Below are positions 10,601-22,600 of a stretch of 64,000 nucleotides of DNA, in pieces; the first letter of the stretch is position 1; each line of letters starts with the position of its first letter. Source of the DNA: Nansenia antarctica (taxonomy: Eukaryota; Chordata; Actinopteri; Argentiniformes; Microstomatidae); the NCBI GenBank assembly GCA_963989245.1, contig OZ022339.1, positions 43,261,307-43,325,306 on the forward strand. Direction: 5' to 3'. A program made the position numbers and the translations under genes. The notes below the pieces were generated by a model that saw only the letters and a program-made list of their open reading frames with translations, did not search any database and had not been told where the DNA came from.

Positions 10601-11076
10601 ACACCATTGCTTTTGCAAGTATTTCCCAGGGTCAACTCCTCGGCATTCGCAGCGAAACGATAGAATGCTTTTTTGACCCGTACAACGAAGTCAGCAGTCG
10701 AGCAAGTTACTGAAATGTCTGGTAGATACGCGAAATCATGTCCGATCTTTGGTTCAGGCCTGTTGGGACGCGTGCGTCCCTGGCTTGGTGGTGGTGGTGG
10801 AGAGTAGACTTGACCTGTAGGCGCTGGCTGAGGTCCATGGATGAGTTTGGGTGAGAATGTAAAATGATCTCCAGGTAACTTCAGGGCGGATTTTCTTGTA
10901 GCTGTCGATGACAGGTTGGCGGTGACACCGGCGCTTTTTGATGTGCCCAGTTTGAGAATTTTCTTCCTGCCAACTGGACGTGAAACAGGTGGAAACTCAT
11001 AAATATCCGTTGTAGAATAAGCGATGTTAAGTGAACATACACTCCATAAAATACAAAGACACAACTGTGTTTTCAT
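7663..11076 (-). CDS. zp3: ZP3-type zona pellucida / egg-envelope glycoprotein
   Basis: Eight exons, all with GT-AG borders and matching phases: 10537-11076, 10350-10462, 10153-10259, 9847-10021, 9222-9339, 9021-9100, 8820-8908 and 7663-8537. They give 698 residues. A signal peptide (MKTQLCLCILWSVCSLNIAY) is followed by a proline-rich linker, then the ZP module. ZP-N cysteines lie in ISVTCSTADF, GNTCKSNGV, LTECDGK and EIQCRFQ; ZP-C cysteines in INYCYATT, CMLESQ, IHCKLS, KSCTF and CDCCDSKC. ZP3 proteins polymerise into the egg coat (fish chorion), which gives a structural role in oocyte or liver secretion. The last exon adds 291 acidic residues with an internal duplication, much longer than the usual short ZP3 tail; no clear membrane helix is seen. 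Which fish zp3 subfamily this is remains open. Confidence 0.92.
8085..8484 (-). repeat. Two tandem ~200-bp coding repeats in the zp3 last exon
   Basis: Copies at about 8085-8285 and 8286-8484 are nearly identical and keep frame. Each encodes about 67 residues with SSPSMSSSPVSDDDD, VIWFEAKMDGQIDELYTPED and YDDEERRSYTHSMEEER. They differ by one Asp codon and a Ser/Ala change, so the duplication is recent or being homogenised. Confidence 0.92.
9508..9762. repeat. MITE-like inverted repeat in zp3 intron 4
   Basis: Left arm at 9508-9542 (TTAGAATTATAAGGTTCTAT) is the near-complement of the arm at 9727-9762, with an AT-rich loop of about 185 bp. It resembles a small foldback element. No target duplication could be read with confidence. 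Confidence 0.65.
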
Positions 11077-13630
11077 CGCAAGAAACTGTGATGTGCCTCT
11101 CTACCTTTCCGTAGCGTGTCCTCTAAAGGAACGCAGCTTGAGGTAATTGGGCAATTAGGAAAACTGGGGCTCCGTACGAAAACTTCATCAATGCTTCCTT
11201 CCATCCTCCTTTCCTATGTAATCACTAAAGTAACACGATTGGATAGGTGAAAGCTAGATGTCACTCACCAAATAGTTACTACTGTTTTGGGGTTGGGTCA
11301 CACCGCATCCTGATAGACTCCGTCGTGTGCGTCAATGTGCCTGATGCTCCGTCAGATGGCAGAGCAAGACGATACCAAAACAAACCACAAGGGATAGATA
11401 GAACTCCCCGCAGCAAGATCGTCTGGAATAGAGACAGTTCGATAGGTCTAGCAGGAAGGGCCCTCAGATTTTGAGATACCCCTACCCGAGGTAGAACAAA
11501 TGACAACAATGATTTTTCTTATCGTTAGGGTCTCCCATTAATGTAATTGATTGTTGTCAAATTTTATTTTGGGGGAAAATATGTTTTTTTTGTTGTTCTT
11601 TAGAACTACCCCAATCCCTGAAAAAGAGCCAAATTAGACCAGGCCGAATATGGGGAAGGTGACAAAAAAAGCCCATAACCCCAGAAGGATCACTCTTTTC
11701 CTCTTCAGATTTGCTGAGGTATGAACCAGGTGGCTGTCCTACATCACCAAATAGTCAGACAACTATTTACCTAAATAAATACTGAATTATAGTCTTGTAA
11801 ACTTAGCTTTAGTTTAGACGGAAATTGCACTTTTTGGTGATAGGAACATAGGACTCCATCACTTTTCTCTCATTTATCAGAAAAACTGAAATCCCTAAAA
11901 AATGTACCATTACTGAGTTGTCTAGGGTGCTATTGAACACTAACCAGTAGTTGTATGGAAATATATCATACAGTTCTATGGCAAATGAGATTAATGTCGA
12001 AGCAAATTCCTATATGTGTATGCATAATGGCAATAAACGTTATCTGAATCTGAATCTGACCATGTACAGAATAAGAATGAGTAACTACTGTTCTTAACTG
12101 TGTTGTCTAGCTAGACGTTGGTATGCGGCCTTAGAAAGGTAAACGTTGTTTTGTCAGGATAAGTGAAAGTAATGTTTATCTGCTACTTTAAAATAAATAA
12201 TTGAGTCTTTTCCTCTGTTAGAATTTATTACTAATTGTTTTACTTACATCAATGTCACTTTATTAATGTACATAATACTTAGCAGCTATTGTCACAACAC
12301 TGGTAACTATCAAACCATTTCTGAAACATGTTTACAATTTACATACAATATATATACAGAACATGATGTACACCTTATGGACATCATACTGGAGAAAGAA
12401 GCACTTTTGGACATGCTTAATACCATTCACTTCTCAAGATGGCACCTTGGAGAAGGATTAGGAAAACGTTCCACAATAATATCCCATAAACATTTCTTGA
12501 AATATTGTAAGGTCACCTTGCAAAAGGCTCAGGATTTTCTACACAATTGATCAACATTAGACATTGAGAGTAAAACATGCTGTTTTCCTACGACTCCTTC
12601 ATGTTTTCTTCTTTATGACTGACTGCTTCCCCCACTATTGAGGTCTATTTAAGGCGTTTGAGTGATGGCAAAATAATACTTTCGGAATCCTGATCCTCCT
12701 GTTGAGGGTTACTTAAGAATAAGATGCTAAAACTGATTGTCACATTACACATCACAAAACACATTCAAAACACCACACCATTTACAGATAGGTAGACATG
12801 TGAAATTTCTAAAGAGTAAACAAGTTAACAATCAGCTCATCTTGTAATGAAAGTCAACCATCACTCTGTCGATCATACAAGTTTTCCCAGGACATGACAA
12901 TCTAATAAACACACACATACACTTGTTGTGTGCTCTGCACACATACACAGACATACATCAACAATATACAGTATCAACCCACAAACTCTCCTATATACAC
13001 AAATTAATATACACCTCCATATACAAGAACAAGTGCATAGTATACAGGTTTTGATGAATTTGCAACAAATATCAACAATTAGTACTGTGTGCTTTTGTCT
13101 GAAAATTATAATCCCTTGGATTAATTTCTAGTTTAATAAATAATTAAATAAAGCCATCCACTACACTTTTGAGGTGAAAATGTTGTGCTTTTATCTACAT
13201 GGACCTCTAAGATGTTGACGGCATCAACACATTATTCAGAGAGTGAGACAGTTGTTAAATAGAGTTTTGCCAGTTCTATTGGAAAGCATCCCTCAGGTGG
13301 TATCAGAACTCTCCAGAAGAGAATCTGCTTTGGCAGGACAACCGTATAGCACCATGCGGCAGAACAACATGAACCAAATAAAATCTGGTCAGAACCGTAT
13401 AAAATCTCATTGCAACTACAGAGTACAGAGATGTGATGTTAATGCAGAAGTTCAGTTGAGATGCAGTGCATTTGACAATACAGAAACCTAATTAAGATCA
13501 GTTAGTCTTTTTTTATTTTATTATTAATGGTTCCTTTTTCTGTTCCCCTACCAGATACCAGCACTATTCTCCCAAGTATTACCTCCTCAGTTAAATCCCT
13601 CTTATGAATGCAGTTTTCTGTGTGTTTTTA
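11077..13630. other. Intergenic region between zp3 and mfsd2a (zp3 promoter side)
   Basis: Directly upstream of the zp3 ATG no clear TATA box was found. Around 12015-12060 a LINE-like tail ends in GGCAATAAACGTTATC and tandem TGAATC units. Short open frames at 11247-11509, 12266-12550 and 13243-13491 have no recognisable product. The remainder is AT-rich and unassigned. Confidence 0.45.
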
Positions 13631-13826
13631 GGGGTAGTGGTGGTCTAGTGGATAGTGAGTTGGACTTGTGATCAGAAGGTTGTGAGTTCAAATCCCGCCT
13701 GAAACCACACCACTACTAGTGTGCCCTTGAGTAAGGCACTTAGCCCTCAGTTACTCCAGGGGGAATGTCCCTGTAATTTGTAATTGTAAGTCGCTTTGGA
13801 TTAAAAGCGTCTGCTAAATGTCAAAA
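13631..13826 (+). mobile_element. V-SINE-type tRNA-derived SINE
   Basis: Begins GGGGTAGTGGTGGTCTAGTG with box B GAGTTCAAATCCCGCC, then GTGCCCTTGAGTAAGGCACT and the conserved 3' end GTAAGTCGCTTTGGATTAAA / GCGTCTGCTAAATG shared by V-SINEs and an L2-type LINE. A minus-strand relative lies at 56967-57146. Confidence 0.8.
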
Positions 13827-14502
13827 TTAATTAATTATTAAATTATTATCTGTGCTCTCCACACCCAAACACACATACTGTGTTGTGTGTACACACTCTC
13901 TTGAAACCTCAGAACATGATTCTGGTAAAACACAACCAGCTCCAGACTAGATGGAATAAGTTAATGATAATGCCCTTAAAAATTAGGGCTGAAATGTTTC
14001 CCTCTATGAGGACCATCCTGCTGAATGGAAAGTCTTGTTTTAAATTGTTTAGTGCAGAGAAAGGCTTCGCACCTCTTGACCTAGGCTAACACTTGGATCA
14101 GGTTGACAAACCTCCCATTCAAATCTTTGATTTGATTTTAAAGATCCAACACAAAAATTCCCAAAAGCAAGTTTTGTAATGTAAACAAACAAATAAACAC
14201 AAACCAGTACCACATTTCGAAAGGCCTACAGAAGTTACTCAAAAGGCCACAGAGGCTGAGATTACTCTACACTGAATGTCCACTAGAGGGCCCTGTAGGC
14301 CTGTGGAATCCAATGGAGAGGACCGTAATATTCGGGTAGCCTCACCACAGTGTGGTCTGTGGTTTCTCCTTCTGTTAGTCCAGTTAAACCCAAAACACAC
14401 ATGGCCTGTCCAAGGTCCCTGGTGGCCTTGTCACTCCTGCTAGCCATTGTAAACAGGCGGAACAGCGGTGGCCTTTTCGTTGGGTCCCTCCTCCTCCTCT
14501 TC

Positions 14503-14869
14503 CTACACAACGCTCCCAAGCTCTGTGGACTCTGTCTCGGAATCCTGTTCGCTGTCCCTGTGTTAAAGAACGGGAACACAGCCAAGAGTTAGACACAAAG
14601 GACTTGGCTTGATTAAACCAGGCTCCTTATTCATGACAGGGCAACTCTGGTTTAAAGCGTTTACTTCAAATTAAGCTAAGGTATAGAAAAAGATGCCAGG
14701 ACGGAACTGAGTTAAGTGTCCTTGTATGAAGTGAATGGTCCCTGTCCTCTCAGACTCAGGGGTTTCATTAGGGAAGAAATAGATTTCGGGCATGAACCCC
14801 GCTCTATTACAATAGCTTTCTGGCCTAATTTGGATACCCCCCAATCAGCCATAATCTTCTGTATATACA

Positions 14870-14941
<72 letters not shown>

Positions 14942-17025
14942 CCTGACTCACATCATCTCCTGCAGTAGTTTTCGGTTGCCCTGCCTCCTCTCCTCATCGA
15001 TGGGGTATGTCTTGAATATGAAAAGACCCAGAAATATCAGCACAACAGGCGCAGGGGAGACCAGCACCTTCAGGGTTAAATTCACCGCCTCCGGTTGCGA
15101 GCAGCCCCTGGTTATGTACCCGGCAAAGCTGTTAAAAAATGTACAGAGAGAGAGAGAGGGAGGGAGAGAAGAAAGAAAGCGGATATAAGTACAGTTTGGC
15201 TAATTATGAGTCTACGGATTATGTTATTGTTAACCACATGACTGGACTGGTGGACTGCAGACATTAAGCTCATCTTATACAGGTAATATAATATGATGGA
15301 ATTTAGGCAGAGAGAGTCCTACATAAGAGGTAACTTTTTATGTGCAAGAAAGAGAGAGAGACCAACTCACTCTAAACTGAGAGTGGAGACACCGAGGGAC
15401 ACTCCAGAGGCAAACTTGGTGAAGAAGACGTAGAAAGAGTAGAAAATAGCTTCATGGCCGTGTGAATCAGGGTTCTTCACTTTGAAATCATCCACCACAT
15501 CTGGGAGCATGGACCTGCCAAGGGAAACACATCCACACAGTCAGAGGAGTTGATAGAAAAGACAGAAACACACCACACAAGAGGCGAAACTGGAGGTATG
15601 TGGGGAAACTCTGATCTCTGGGATCTAATCAGAAAGTACTCACCAGGGTAGGAGGAAAGCTGCAGCCACACTCACTCCTGCTGCCACAGAGACCATGTAG
15701 GCTACCATGAGATTGCTCTCAATGCAGACAATCAGGATCATGAAGGGTACTGCCCACTGTCAGGATAGAGAGCCACAGAGGATAAGATATGAGAGGAGAG
15801 AGCTTGCCTCAGGAACAAACATACATGCACACACACCCACCCACACTTTGACATGAGGTCACATATACACACACACACACTCACTGTGATGCCAATGTAA
15901 ACGGCAGTCTTCTTCCCAAAACGTGTCAGGAACCACTGCCAGAATGGAATAGACAAAGTTCCAGAGAGCTAGAAATGGAACATCAAAGAATAACATCAAC
16001 ATCACCATCCAATCATCATGATACATTCAGCCACATAAGAACTTTACTTTTCATTCACCTCCACAGGAATGTGCCCGTAAGACTTCTCTAACCATTGTGG
16101 GCAATGTGGGAACAGGAAAGGCCAGACTGACCAATGGACTAAAAGGTCATGAGAGAAGGTCACAGTTCCTTTGTTGAACCCTGCAGGGTGTAGACTACCC
16201 GTGACCTCTTAGAGAGATGTGGTCAGCCAGTGTGTCAGATGACCACACAAGCAGGAGCCAATGGCTGATTTGGGAAATATCAAACTACCAAGCTACATCC
16301 CTTCTCTTCCCTTCAGACCCTAAATAAACATCCACATCCACATCTTCTCCTTCTTCTAACGGCCAGTACCCTGCAGCTCTCCATCCTACTCAAGGTGGAG
16401 GAGGAGAAAGTGACAGAGCAGAGAAAGAACCAAAACAACAGCGAAATCAAGAGAAAAGGCAAAGAGCCGTTCCCATGGTGGCGCTGACAGATCGCCGGGG
16501 CAACAAAGGACCCCTCTGTGTTGTTTTCTCTGGCCAGCGGAGCCAGAGTGTGAGCGGAGAACAGGTTCCCAGGGGCCACAACAACGCCTCCTCTCACCCC
16601 GAAAATGTGCCCTTTCATCCCCACGGCGACACGTCTGCTTGTGCAACCTCCCCCCCCCCCCCCCATCGGTCTCTGAAACACTACAGACCCAGAGAGGTTC
16701 CTCTATACCTCAAGATCACCTGAGCCAACCAGTACTGTTGAAGACACAGGTCTTGTAGGTTATATATAATAATACCTACTGACGTCGATACGGGGAGGTT
16801 TGGGAAAGTAACTGCTGGTTTTCTAAATGAAACAGGAGTCCACTCACCATAATGACCAGCAGAATGTTCTGGAAGTCGTTTCTGAAGCCGAGGGTGTACG
16901 TGCAGAACAGGGCAAAGTTCCCCTCCAACAGCTGTGAGGAGAGGAGGAAATACACATAAAGCAGCCATTCAAAAGACTAGGATTAGAAAATCCAAAATCT
17001 AAATCTTAACTATTGTTGTGTGTGT

Positions 17026-17061
<36 letters not shown>

Positions 17062-17063
17062 TT

Positions 17064-17098
<35 letters not shown>

Positions 17099-17141
17099 CC
17101 TCTTTTACAAGGAAACAGAAGAGAACATATGTGTGTTGTGC

Positions 17142-17177
<36 letters not shown>

Positions 17178-19622
17178 TGTGGTACTGTAGCACAGAATAG
17201 GTGCATCACTCACCATGAAGGCCAGGGAGGTGAAGAGGAAGCCCATGACCAGTTTGACATACGGCCCGTGGCTCATTACCATTCTTATGCCCTCAAAGAA
17301 CGACATAGGCTCCGACCTCAGACGGCCGTTCTCTGAAGACCCCAGCACAGAGAGATGACAACACAACGGTTAGAGACCATCCACCCACTGTCACAGGCAT
17401 CAGCTGAAAAAGGCTTGTTATGAGGGGGAGGACGGTTTCATTGTAATGCATTGAACGAAAAAAGGAATAGTGTCAAACATTCTACGTTCGTCCATGACAT
17501 TTGCTGCCTGCCAAAATTTAGCCTCCTAATTTTGTTTAGTACCCCAACCTCTCAGGGTTGAGAGAGAGAGAGGGGAAATGTTTGCTCGAGGACAATGAAT
17601 ATGAATCATTCTCAAACCCTGAACATGAGATTTATTTATTTTTCTTTTAAACTATGCCATCGTGAATATCTTCAGGTGGTAGAGAAGGGGCTCATTTCTG
17701 TCTGTCTATTTTCTCACCTTCTTGCTCTCTGACGCCCAGGAACAAGACGGCAGCACAGAGGACGTAGATGGCACAGATGACTCCTGAGGCGATCAAGTAG
17801 GCTCGCTTCTGTTAGGGGGACAGGAAATTAGGCTTTACGTTCATCACTGACACTCAGGGCAACACACTAGAAAAACCTTGTTCCAATGGTTCTCTATATC
17901 CCATCTTAAATATTTAATTCTGTCATTTTCCACTTAAGCTTCCAAGAAGCTAAGAAGGCATGATCCAGCATTGCACATGAGATCAGGAGGACTGGGGACA
18001 GTTTAAACACTGAACTCCAGGCCCTTCTCTGCGGTCACCCTCTCACCGTCTCATCCAGGGAGATGTGGGAGATGTTGACCTCTGACCCCAACTGGGAGGA
18101 GGAGTTGCCATTGTCGATATAATCCAGCTCTCCCTTGATACAGGGGGAGATGGCCCTACCCACAATCTGCCCCTGGATCGCCGTGCCGATCACTGTACCC
18201 AGGACCTCCACGGTCATACCTGAGAGATTAAGGGATAAGGAGAGAGATGGAGAGAGACCTGAATCAAGACCATCGTCCAATTAGAACCACAAGGCGGTGG
18301 TGCTTCCAAACCACAAAGCAGGCCAGGTTGACTTACGGTAGGCAGTGGCAGAGTCCCTCTCTTTCTGGTCCGTAGTGATGAACATGGTGAGGGAGGAGTA
18401 GGGGACATGGAAGCACTGCACAAAACACACAAAGGAAACCCAGTCAGACATACAGCATCAGCGGACCCATCCCGACTGTACAGGGAACCCTATGAATAAC
18501 AGCTAGACGGTGTCGTTAGGAGAGAGATATACCGTCTGCAGAGACTGGAAGAGGCAGTAGAAGACCAGGTACCACAGCACCTTCCCCTCCTCCACCGGGG
18601 GGACATACCAGATCAGGAAATAGGTGAGAACGGCAAACGGAGTGGAGATGAGGATCCTGGAAGACAAGAGATCAACACACTTTATATGGAGGTCACATGC
18701 GTCTATCTTTTTTATCACACAATTCTAATATTCATGTGATCCACTGTAACAGTAGCATGAACCCCCCCTTTCTTTCTCCTTTTCCAGTCACTCTTCTTTT
18801 TTTCTTTTTTTTTGCTTTCTCGCTGAGCATTGGAAGCTGGTCTTTTGTGAATAATCCCTCTAATCCTCCCTTGTGTGGGGCTGCATGTGGAGAATGAGCT
18901 CAGAATGGCCTTTCTCTCTGCACAGTACTGGGAATCTATGGTGGCGCCATTCTGATTGATCTAGATGTGCCTGACCACTAGGCCAGTCCACTCCAAATAG
19001 GAGAACAATAGATCCACTGCTGGGTTTCCAACAGACCGTCCCATTCAAGAGTACAGGCATGGGTATGGCCGGAAGGCATCGAAGACAAATATTGACTAAG
19101 ACATTTCTATGCCAGTAGGGCAGCGGTTAGGGCAGTGGGCATTTTCTTTGTCTTCTCGCTTATGTTAGCACAAACAGAACTTAATTTTCAGATTAGCTTG
19201 TATTATGTTTTTACTGCTACAAGAGCAGGAACATAACAATCTCCAGCATAATATTTTTGTTTTCGTTCCCTGTGTTTGACCTGCAAGCATGAAGTGACAC
19301 TGTTCACACTCCCCCCAGGGACATATCATCTCACTGAACACGCGCATGTTTGTTTATCTTTCCTGACACGTCACTCAACACACGCATGACTGCTTAAACG
19401 GGGCACTCCCTTTTCTGTGACCACAGATAGGGAAACCCCCTCTTTCCCCTCTACGTTAGCTGACTGAATCAGGTTAATGTGAGACCATAGTCTAATTTGA
19501 CTGGAAATAGAGGTCAGATATTATTTTGATTGGCTACATTACACAATCTCACTATGGTTGATTACACAAAGATCACAGATGTGCTTAACATGAGCAGGAG
19601 GAGCAACCCCCAACCTTGAAGC

Positions 19623-19658
<36 letters not shown>

Positions 19659-22600
19659 ACGCTTCATGTGGGACAAGAAAGAGGAAGAAAACCAAAACCT
19701 TTTTTTTTTGCAGGCAATCACCTGCCTCTTACTCTTCAATGTTGACTGATCAAACATGCTGCGAAACCTCAGACAGAGAGACTCATAAAACACTTATCAG
19801 CATAGCCTATTAAGATAACACAATGTTATCTCTCTATTATTACAATTATTCCTTTGAGTTTAGTTCAATGAAGACATGCAGTAAACCATAAACTCATATA
19901 GCTATATCCATGTCTTAAGCCTTGGCGGCTGAATGGAGCAGAGGCAGGGTTTGTATGATACACAAACTCTCTAGTATAGCCATTAAACAGTTCAGGATCA
20001 TTGTTGTACACTTTTTGATAAAACCGAATCCACTGATAATAGATTAAACTAAATGGCAGGGGCACTCAGAGGGAGTAGTGTCATGAATGCATCACTGATA
20101 GTGAAGACATCCACCTCTCCGTGTCGTCGCTCCGGCTGTTCATCAAGCTACTTGGGGGGCTTTGTGTGGTTCCCACATGCTACAAAACCATCCACACTGC
20201 CACTTTCTAACAACGATCTTCTTGACATGCAGCCAAGAATCTCCCCTCTGCTTGACCTGTGGTAACCTCTCTGAGACAAGCTCCCTCCCTAACTGCCACA
20301 CACACGCTTCTCAGACCCCTATTGGTCTAAAGCCAGTGGTGTGTTGAGGATTGAACCAATGAGAGAGGGAGGAGCCTCTTTGTTCCCCTCCCCCTCTCCC
20401 TCTTCCTCTCAGAATGCAGAACACACATGGGTTCTACCTCACATGCCCAGGGTCCTCAGATATGAATCACATTTCCTGTGTCTAAACTGTCTCAATATAA
20501 TTTGCTTATCGAATCAAAATCAGATGTCAAATAGCCATCAGATATCCAATATCCAAGCATACCTTTCTGAAATATGACACTTGCATGCATGTGCGCGCAT
20601 ACACAAACCCACCCTCCCACACACCCATTCTGCCCTGTTTCATTGTAGTAGAGTGTGTGCGTAAATAAACAGCAGAACATTGCATGCAGTATTGCCATAA
20701 TAAACATGCAATAATATACATGCAATGATTCACAGACATTTCAAAAAAACGTGTTTTCGTTTTGTCAGTCTGGGGTAGTGTGTTGATTGATGTTAAATTG
20801 AGTCTATAACCAAATAGAAGGGGTGAAAAAGTGAAGGGGTCTGAGTACTTTCCAAAGGTACTGTAAGTGCGGTCGCTATGTCCCCTGTGATTTAAATAAC
20901 TATGAGGGTCCTAGTGTCACCCTGTAAAATGTTAACGGCAGTGTAGGGATCAGTGTATGACAACAACATCAAGGTCATGTGTCTTTACAACAACAGACCC
21001 ACAACAGAACACCTCCGCCATTAAAGCCATACCATATCTTTATGGTGTGCTGTCAAACTCCTCAGTGCATACGATTTGTCTAGACTTGATTTGAAGTTAA
21101 ATAATTTGCATTTTCATATAATTTCCTTCAACTGTCAACATTTGATACAGGTTATTTAACCTGTTACCATTCATGTATAATTAGCCTAAAACACCCATCC
21201 AATGTATACCCAAAATAAATTGAAAGTTGTTCTTGAACCATTTGGAGTAAAGTAAAGTTTGAACACTGAAGTAAAAGTTTTTTTCCGTTTTCGCCTAAAT
21301 ATTTCTTTAGCAATGTAAAGAAACCTTTGTTGTTGGAATGTTATCTATCGATGGTGAACTATAAGGCTTCATTGGTGAGTTTTATCAAATTTATGAATGT
21401 AGTGTGTTTGTTGGTGGTCTGACAGCGACGTCGATTGTGCCTGCTGTTGTGATTGTATCTTGAGATGGATTATTTGGCTCGAAGCGCAAGAATCATAGCT
21501 TTGAGAGCATATAACGCATGACTACCTACGTAAACATAGGAAGCGTGTGCAGGGCAAGACAATTTGCACACGGCACTAGGGCACACAGACGGGCCGGCGG
21601 ATTCTTAACAGACCATATTAAATTATTGAAATGCAAAAGTCCAAACTTTTCCTGACTGACGTTCTTGAATGTGAAGATGGTTTTTGCCCAGACAGTGTGA
21701 AGAGGTGCCCAAAGTGTAAGCAACGCCATGTGTCTAGATATCTAGTGTGTCATGCAGTCAGTCCTTTAACCACCTAGTGACAGGGATACTGGGCATTTTG
21801 CACTTCCTACCCTATGCCTCTCACAGCAAGACTTAACACTCTCATCTCCTTCATGGCTGCTTAGCCACGAAAGTGCCCAGAAGCTTGACCAGAAGCTTCA
21901 AAGCACTAAGCTTTTCATAGAAACTTGTAGTGCCAACTTAGAACAGAAAAGAGAACCACCTGGGCATTCACATTCTAACATCAACTAATTCTCACAACAA
22001 CTAATGATGTCTACTGGAGCAAACAGGCTGTGGCTAATTCCAGCCTGTCCTGATGTACCCACAGATGAAAGCAGAAGCCAACCCCAAGATTGACCATGCC
22101 CAAATAACAGATATAGATGGATATGACAGTATGTCAGCAGAGATGGAGTCTGATGTGTCAGGGCATCCTGTCATGACCTGTTCTCCTCTCCTATTCAATC
22201 CGTTCCACTGAAGCTTTGTTACCACGGTGACTGCCCACTCTCCCACATGTTCCCTCCATCTCCCCCGTGACAAGAGGTTCTGTTTTTCATCTTTCAGAGC
22301 AAGCCTACCTTTCCTCCACCCTCCAGTTTTCATTTCCTTCCCTGCGTAACCCCCCCCCAGCCCTCCAACTCCAACTCCCCCTCCAATCCCTCCAACTCCC
22401 CCCACTGCCCCCACCACCACCACCACCACCACCACTTACCAGGGCATCATGCGGCCACAGCGGGTCCATCGGCTCCGGCTCACAAGGAAGCCCACGGTGG
22501 GGTCAGTCACAGCATCCCAGGCCCGGCCCACAAACAGGACGATGGAGGCGTAGAACGGGTCCAGCTACACAGGGAGAGGGGGGGTGATAGGAAGGAGGGA

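Noticed and set aside
11247..11509. Overlapping frames on both strands upstream of zp3
   Set aside because: No similarity to a known family, no paired splice sites, and overlapping opposite frames.
13631..13720. Possible tRNA gene
   Set aside because: Box A/B-like sequences belong to a SINE head: the cloverleaf is degenerate and a SINE body and tail follow. The same holds for 3194, 27911, 42685, 44983 and 45719.
22034..22435. Gly/Val-rich 133-codon frame on the minus strand
   Set aside because: Low-complexity CCA/CCC DNA beside mfsd2a exon 3, in its intron; no conserved features.
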